Origin: PVC group bacterium
GTDB taxonomy: Bacteria > Verrucomicrobiota > Kiritimatiellia > CAIKKV01 > PXCX01
NCBI GenBank assembly: GCA_003565195.1
Contig: PXCX01000055.1
Span: 1 to 7,962 of the forward strand
DNA length: 7,962 bases
Direction: 5' to 3'
Made by a program: the position numbers and the translations under genes. Below the pieces are notes generated by a model, which saw nothing but the letters and a program-made list of their open reading frames with translations, made no database searches and had not been told where the DNA came from. Positions 5,606 to 7,962 of this stretch are shown here, in pieces (position 1 is the first letter of the stretch; each line of letters begins with the position of its first letter).

Positions 5606-6625
5606 TCATCTCCGAAACCGTTTATATTGCAATCCCGTACGCGGCGTCTGGTACAAGGCCAGGACGTTGCAGGGTGGAATGTCCGGGTGCAGGATGTTGG
5701 CCAAGTCCAGGATGTATCCCGGTGCGAGACAGCGAATGATGCGGGCGACGTCCGCTTCGATCTCCGCCGGGGTGCCGTTTGGCATCAATTGCTGCATATC
5801 CATGCCGCCGCAGAGGCAGAGACTCTCGCGCCAGTCGGCGGCGGCAAGCTCCTCGGCTTCCATGCCGGGCACGCGCGGCTGGATCGGGTTAAGAACATCG
5901 ACGCCGGCATCGATCAGCTCAGGGATCAACGGCGTGATCGCGCCGCAAGAATGGAAGAAGACCTTGGCGCCGCCGGCGTGGATGCAGCTCGCCAGCCGGG
6001 CGATGCGCGGCAGGAAATGGGCGCGAATGGTGGCGGGCGAGAACATCAGCCCGGTCTGCATGCCGATTTCTTCGCCCAGATAGACGAGGTCGAGACGCTC
6101 GCCGAGCACATCAAACGCATGTTCGATCATTGCCGCATTGAACGCCTCCATGCGATCCAGAATACTCAGCAGCACCTCGTTCCCGTCGGCCAAATCCATG
6201 AATGAGCGCGTGTCGCCTCGCATGCGATTGACCATGCCGAAGAGCGCGGGAAGCCGCAACATAACGGCCGGTTCGACACCGTCGCGATCCCAGGCGGCGA
6301 CTTGGTCGACAGCATGGACGATGGAACGGTTCTCGGGACGCCACTTGACGGGCCAGCATCGATCCACATCCTGAGCCGTCTCGGCTTCGGCCAGATTCAG
6401 CGTGTCCCCGGAATACTCGCCTTCGACCGGAACCGTATCGATATTGCGGATGTCGATCTGTAATTGCCGGAGCAGCGTCTCGAACCAGCAGGGGCCCGCC
6501 GGGATGCCCAAGGATTCAGCCACACGCCTACTCGAAACATCCGAACCGGCATTGAACCGGGCAGGAACCCGATCCGTTTCCTGCCGCTCCACTGCGGCCA
6601 TTACGCGTTCACGTGAAGTCATCAT
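5606..6625 (-). CDS. Uroporphyrinogen decarboxylase family protein (UroD-like, possible corrinoid methyltransferase)
   Basis: 339 residues, the usual size. It opens with MTSRERVMAAVERQETDRVPARF, the standard start of UroD-like proteins, but lacks the RQAGRY motif of true HemE, so heme synthesis is unlikely. Other family blocks are YLGEEIGMQTGLMFSP (182-197), FFHSCGAITPLIPELIDAGV (223-242, with H225-x-C227) and HPDIPPCNVLALY (313-325). An H-x-C pair at this place is used for zinc and thiol binding in MtaA/MtbA/CmuA methyltransferases, which move methyl groups between corrinoid proteins and coenzyme M or other acceptors. No corrinoid protein or activase is nearby, so the reaction is unknown. 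ATG 6625 is preferred because AAGGA lies eight bases upstream; ATG 6622 is the alternative. It follows the beta-helix gene by 60 bases, possibly co-transcribed. It appears more GC-rich in codon choice than its neighbours. Confidence 0.85.
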   Translation of the reverse strand: MMTSRERVMAAVERQETDRVPARFNAGSDVSSRRVAESLGIPAGPCWFETLLRQLQIDIRNIDTVPVEGEYSGDTLNLAEAETAQDVDRCWPVKWRPENRSIVHAVDQVAAWDRDGVEPAVMLRLPALFGMVNRMRGDTRSFMDLADGNEVLLSILDRMEAFNAAMIEHAFDVLGERLDLVYLGEEIGMQTGLMFSPATIRAHFLPRIARLASCIHAGGAKVFFHSCGAITPLIPELIDAGVDVLNPIQPRVPGMEAEELAAADWRESLCLCGGMDMQQLMPNGTPAEIEADVARIIRCLAPGYILDLANILHPDIPPCNVLALYQTPRTGLQYKRFRR

Positions 6626-6685
6626 CTCGTCATTCCTTCTCGCAGCCGTTCATGGGGCTTACGCAATCCGGGCCCATGGCAAGGA

Positions 6686-7589
6686 TCAGCGAATAATGAA
6701 CAGCGAACCTCGATCAATCCAGGTTTTGGAAGCGTACGGCGTGCCGCCGTAGGCACCCAGGTTGATCCGGCTGCCGTTGGGAGGCGGTTCGTTCTGCCAA
6801 CCCATATCCGCCGGATCACCCGCGTCGATTGCCGGCGAGTCCACCGCGTCCGTGACCCATATTTCGGCCAGGGGATCCCAGCGTCCCATACGCGACTGCA
6901 GATGCAAATCGGTTTCCGAGGCAAAGAGCGGATCCTGTCCAACCAAGATACCGTCGCCGAACATTATTGCAGCGTCATCTTCCATGACCACGTACGGCGC
7001 GTTGGTGGAGGTGATCAGGCTGTACGACATATTCGCCGCGCTATCTCCCCCGGTCGCGTAGAGCCCGATGCCATTCCTGTCGTTATGATCCGCTTCGTTC
7101 TCCGTAAGGATACAACCCGCGATTGTCAACGAACCGGCGCTGGTCCAGCGAATCCCCCCCACCTTCATTGGACGGGACTCCCTTCTTGACGGTCAGGCCA
7201 TCAAGTAAAACGTTGCCGGCGGTGATATTCAGCACCCGGCGCGTTTTTTCACCATCCAGAATGGTCGGATGCGCCGTCGCGTCGCGGTCGCCCAAGGTTT
7301 CCATGCCGTTGGTGAACCCACCGTAGATGGTCAGGCTCTTGTCTATGGAAAAAGATTCGGTCCCATCGATATCATTGGTGTAGACGCCCTCGGCCACCCA
7401 AAGCACATCATCGGATACGGCCTCCTCAATCGCCGTTTGGAGATTGGTGTAGGCATCCGTCCAGGACGAACCGTTGTTGTCGCCGGCGGCGTTGAGGTCG
7501 ACAAAGATCGGATCTGCCGCTGCCAGGTTTATCGCCGTCATCCATCCCGCCACTACCGCCATGATCATTGCGCTGCTTTTCATATTCAT
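6686..7589 (-). pseudogene. Secreted right-handed beta-helix (choice-of-anchor Q-like) protein, frameshifted
   Basis: Two overlapping frames form one protein. The first (7589 down to 7083) has a signal peptide, MNMKSSAMIMAVVAGWMTA with likely cleavage after NLAAA (residue 25). It continues with FVDLNAAGDNNGSSWTDAY, NLQTAIEEA, LWVAEGVY and TIYGGF, the usual opening of DUF1565/choice-of-anchor Q beta-helix proteins. It goes out of frame after NEGGG (residue 145). The second frame continues with IRWTSAGSLTIAGCILTENEA and ends with SPAIDAGDP, NGSRINLGAYGG and a short tail at 6686. The shift lies in a run of seven G (7154-7160); with six G the protein would be 300 residues. Such proteins are exported and often bind or cleave polysaccharides, but no catalytic residues can be named, and no sorting tail (PEP-CTERM or type IX) is seen. 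AGGA six bases upstream supports ATG 7589. Sequencing error, real decay or phase variation are all possible. Confidence 0.75.
7154..7160 (-). other. Seven-G homopolymer at the frameshift site
   Basis: The plus strand has seven C; on the coding strand this reads GGT followed by seven G and ATT. Removing one G restores a continuous reading frame through both halves of the beta-helix gene. Confidence 0.8.
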
Positions 7590-7664
7590 GATTTGTCCTG
7601 TTAGTTAATTAAAATATCCTACGACATTCAAAACAGAAGCCCTGTTGTTTATGGTGTTCATAAG

Positions 7665-7692
7665 AGTTTACCGTTTTTGATGCGGATGTCAA
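7665..7692 (-). promoter_or_regulatory. Candidate sigma70 promoter of the beta-helix gene
   Basis: On the minus strand, a perfect TTGACA (7687-7692) and TAAACT (7665-7670) are 16 bases apart. The leader would be about 70 bases, ending with AGGA six bases before ATG 7589. The -35 abuts the 10-bp tandem repeat at 7692-7711. Confidence 0.4.
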
Positions 7693-7711
7693 CATTCGGG
7701 GACATTCGGGG
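7692..7711 (+). repeat. Two tandem copies of ACATTCGGGG
   Basis: Exact 10-bp units at 7692-7701 and 7702-7711, followed by ACTTTTCCC. GGGGACATTC-type sequence of this sort is often seen in intergenic repeats near REP-associated (IS200-like) transposases; that link is from memory and not provable here. Confidence 0.6.
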
Positions 7712-7725
7712 ACTTTTCCCTGAAG

Positions 7726-7750
7726 TTTTGCCATAAGCATTTTGCCAAGC
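7726..7750 (+). repeat. Short direct repeat TTTTGCCA(T)AAGC
   Basis: Copies at 7726-7738 and 7740-7750 differ by one inserted T. They lie between the two other tandem repeats of this intergenic region. Confidence 0.45.
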
Positions 7751-7800
7751 CGGCGTGTCTGTTTACGGCGAAGCCATAATGCATCGCCAGATAAATATTT

Positions 7801-7850
7801 TGTGTGTCCCTTTTCTGACCTGTGTGTCCCTATTCTGACCTATTCTGACC
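7801..7850 (+). repeat. 20-bp tandem repeat, 2.5 copies
   Basis: The unit TGTGTGTCCCTATTCTGACC occurs at 7801-7820 (one mismatch, T for A) and 7821-7840, followed by a half unit TATTCTGACC at 7841-7850 and then GACC. On the other strand it reads GGTCAGAATAGGGACACACA, a kind of sequence found as a dispersed intergenic repeat in many environmental bacterial genomes; mobility is not shown here. Confidence 0.65.
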
Positions 7851-7962
7851 GACCATTTCGCCCCTGCGGATCGATTAAGTTGATCGACGAAGGGTATCCG
7901 AGTAAGGGTTTCGAGGAAGTGTGCGTTTAAGCGTACGGTTAAGCGTCCATAGCGTGCGAAGC

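Larger units (their letters stand above)
7590..7962. other. Intergenic region without a credible gene, rich in short repeats
   Basis: These 373 bases contain the leader and promoter candidate of the beta-helix gene and three separate short tandem duplications. There is also an imperfect palindrome, TCGAT-TAAGTTG-ATCGA, around 7870-7886. The final 35 bases contain TAAGCGT twice. Open frames crossing the region on both strands run through the repeats, lack ribosome-binding sites and resemble nothing I recognise. Confidence 0.55.

Noticed and set aside
5543..6205. A 220-codon plus-strand open frame
   Set aside because: It is antisense to the UroD-like gene, arises from that gene's GC-rich third positions, and has no recognisable domain.
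5606..6625. Assignment as HemE (uroporphyrinogen decarboxylase)
   Set aside because: The RQAGRY substrate motif near the N-terminus is missing, while the H-x-C motif of the methyltransferase branch is present.
6651..6678. CATGGG...CCCATG inverted repeat between the beta-helix and UroD-like genes
   Set aside because: Six-bp stem with a 16-base loop and no T-tract; not convincing as a terminator or operator.
7742..7930. Open frames on both strands across the right-edge repeats
   Set aside because: They translate the 20-bp tandem repeat, lack ribosome-binding sites and match nothing known to me.

Overview
The window looks like a chromosomal stretch from a heterotrophic bacterium with medium-to-high GC. 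The gene mix (a Gfo/Idh/MocA oxidoreductase, a ThuA-like protein, a UroD-like protein with a His-X-Cys motif, and a secreted right-handed beta-helix protein of the 'choice-of-anchor Q' style) is most reminiscent of the Planctomycetes-Verrucomicrobia-Lentisphaerae/Kiritimatiellae group. That assignment is inference from gene content only; there is no rRNA or marker gene here.

Layout, left to right. Positions 3-227 (+) hold the C-terminus of a PmtA-like class I methyltransferase cut by the window edge. It converges on a TauE/SafE family membrane transporter (318-1058, -). That gene is divergent from a Gfo/Idh/MocA dehydrogenase (1232-2419, +), which overlaps by ATGA with a second SAM methyltransferase (2416-3246, +). 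These converge on a CaaX-type M48 protease (3286-4578, -). Upstream of the protease on the same strand are a ThuA-like protein (4681-5337, -), a UroD-like protein (5606-6625, -) and a secreted beta-helix protein (6686-7589, -). The beta-helix gene is split by a +1 shift in a run of seven G. The last 373 bases carry no credible gene, only a promoter candidate and several short tandem repeats.

How the genes may work together. Gfo/Idh plus ThuA recalls the rhizobial ThuA/ThuB pair, in which a Gfo/Idh enzyme and ThuA act on trehalose via a 3-keto sugar. A sugar or polyol oxidation role is therefore a reasonable guess for this neighbourhood, with TauE/SafE possibly exporting an organosulfur or other anion. 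The most interesting DNA-level signals are regulatory. An imperfect inverted repeat of about 20 bp covers both -10 regions of the divergent TauE/dehydrogenase promoters, and three 12-13 bp direct repeats run into the -35 box of the thuA promoter. The thuA and dehydrogenase promoters also share an identical 11-base extended -10 core. I see no defence system, CRISPR array, rRNA, tRNA, intact insertion sequence or clearly new multi-gene machine in the window.
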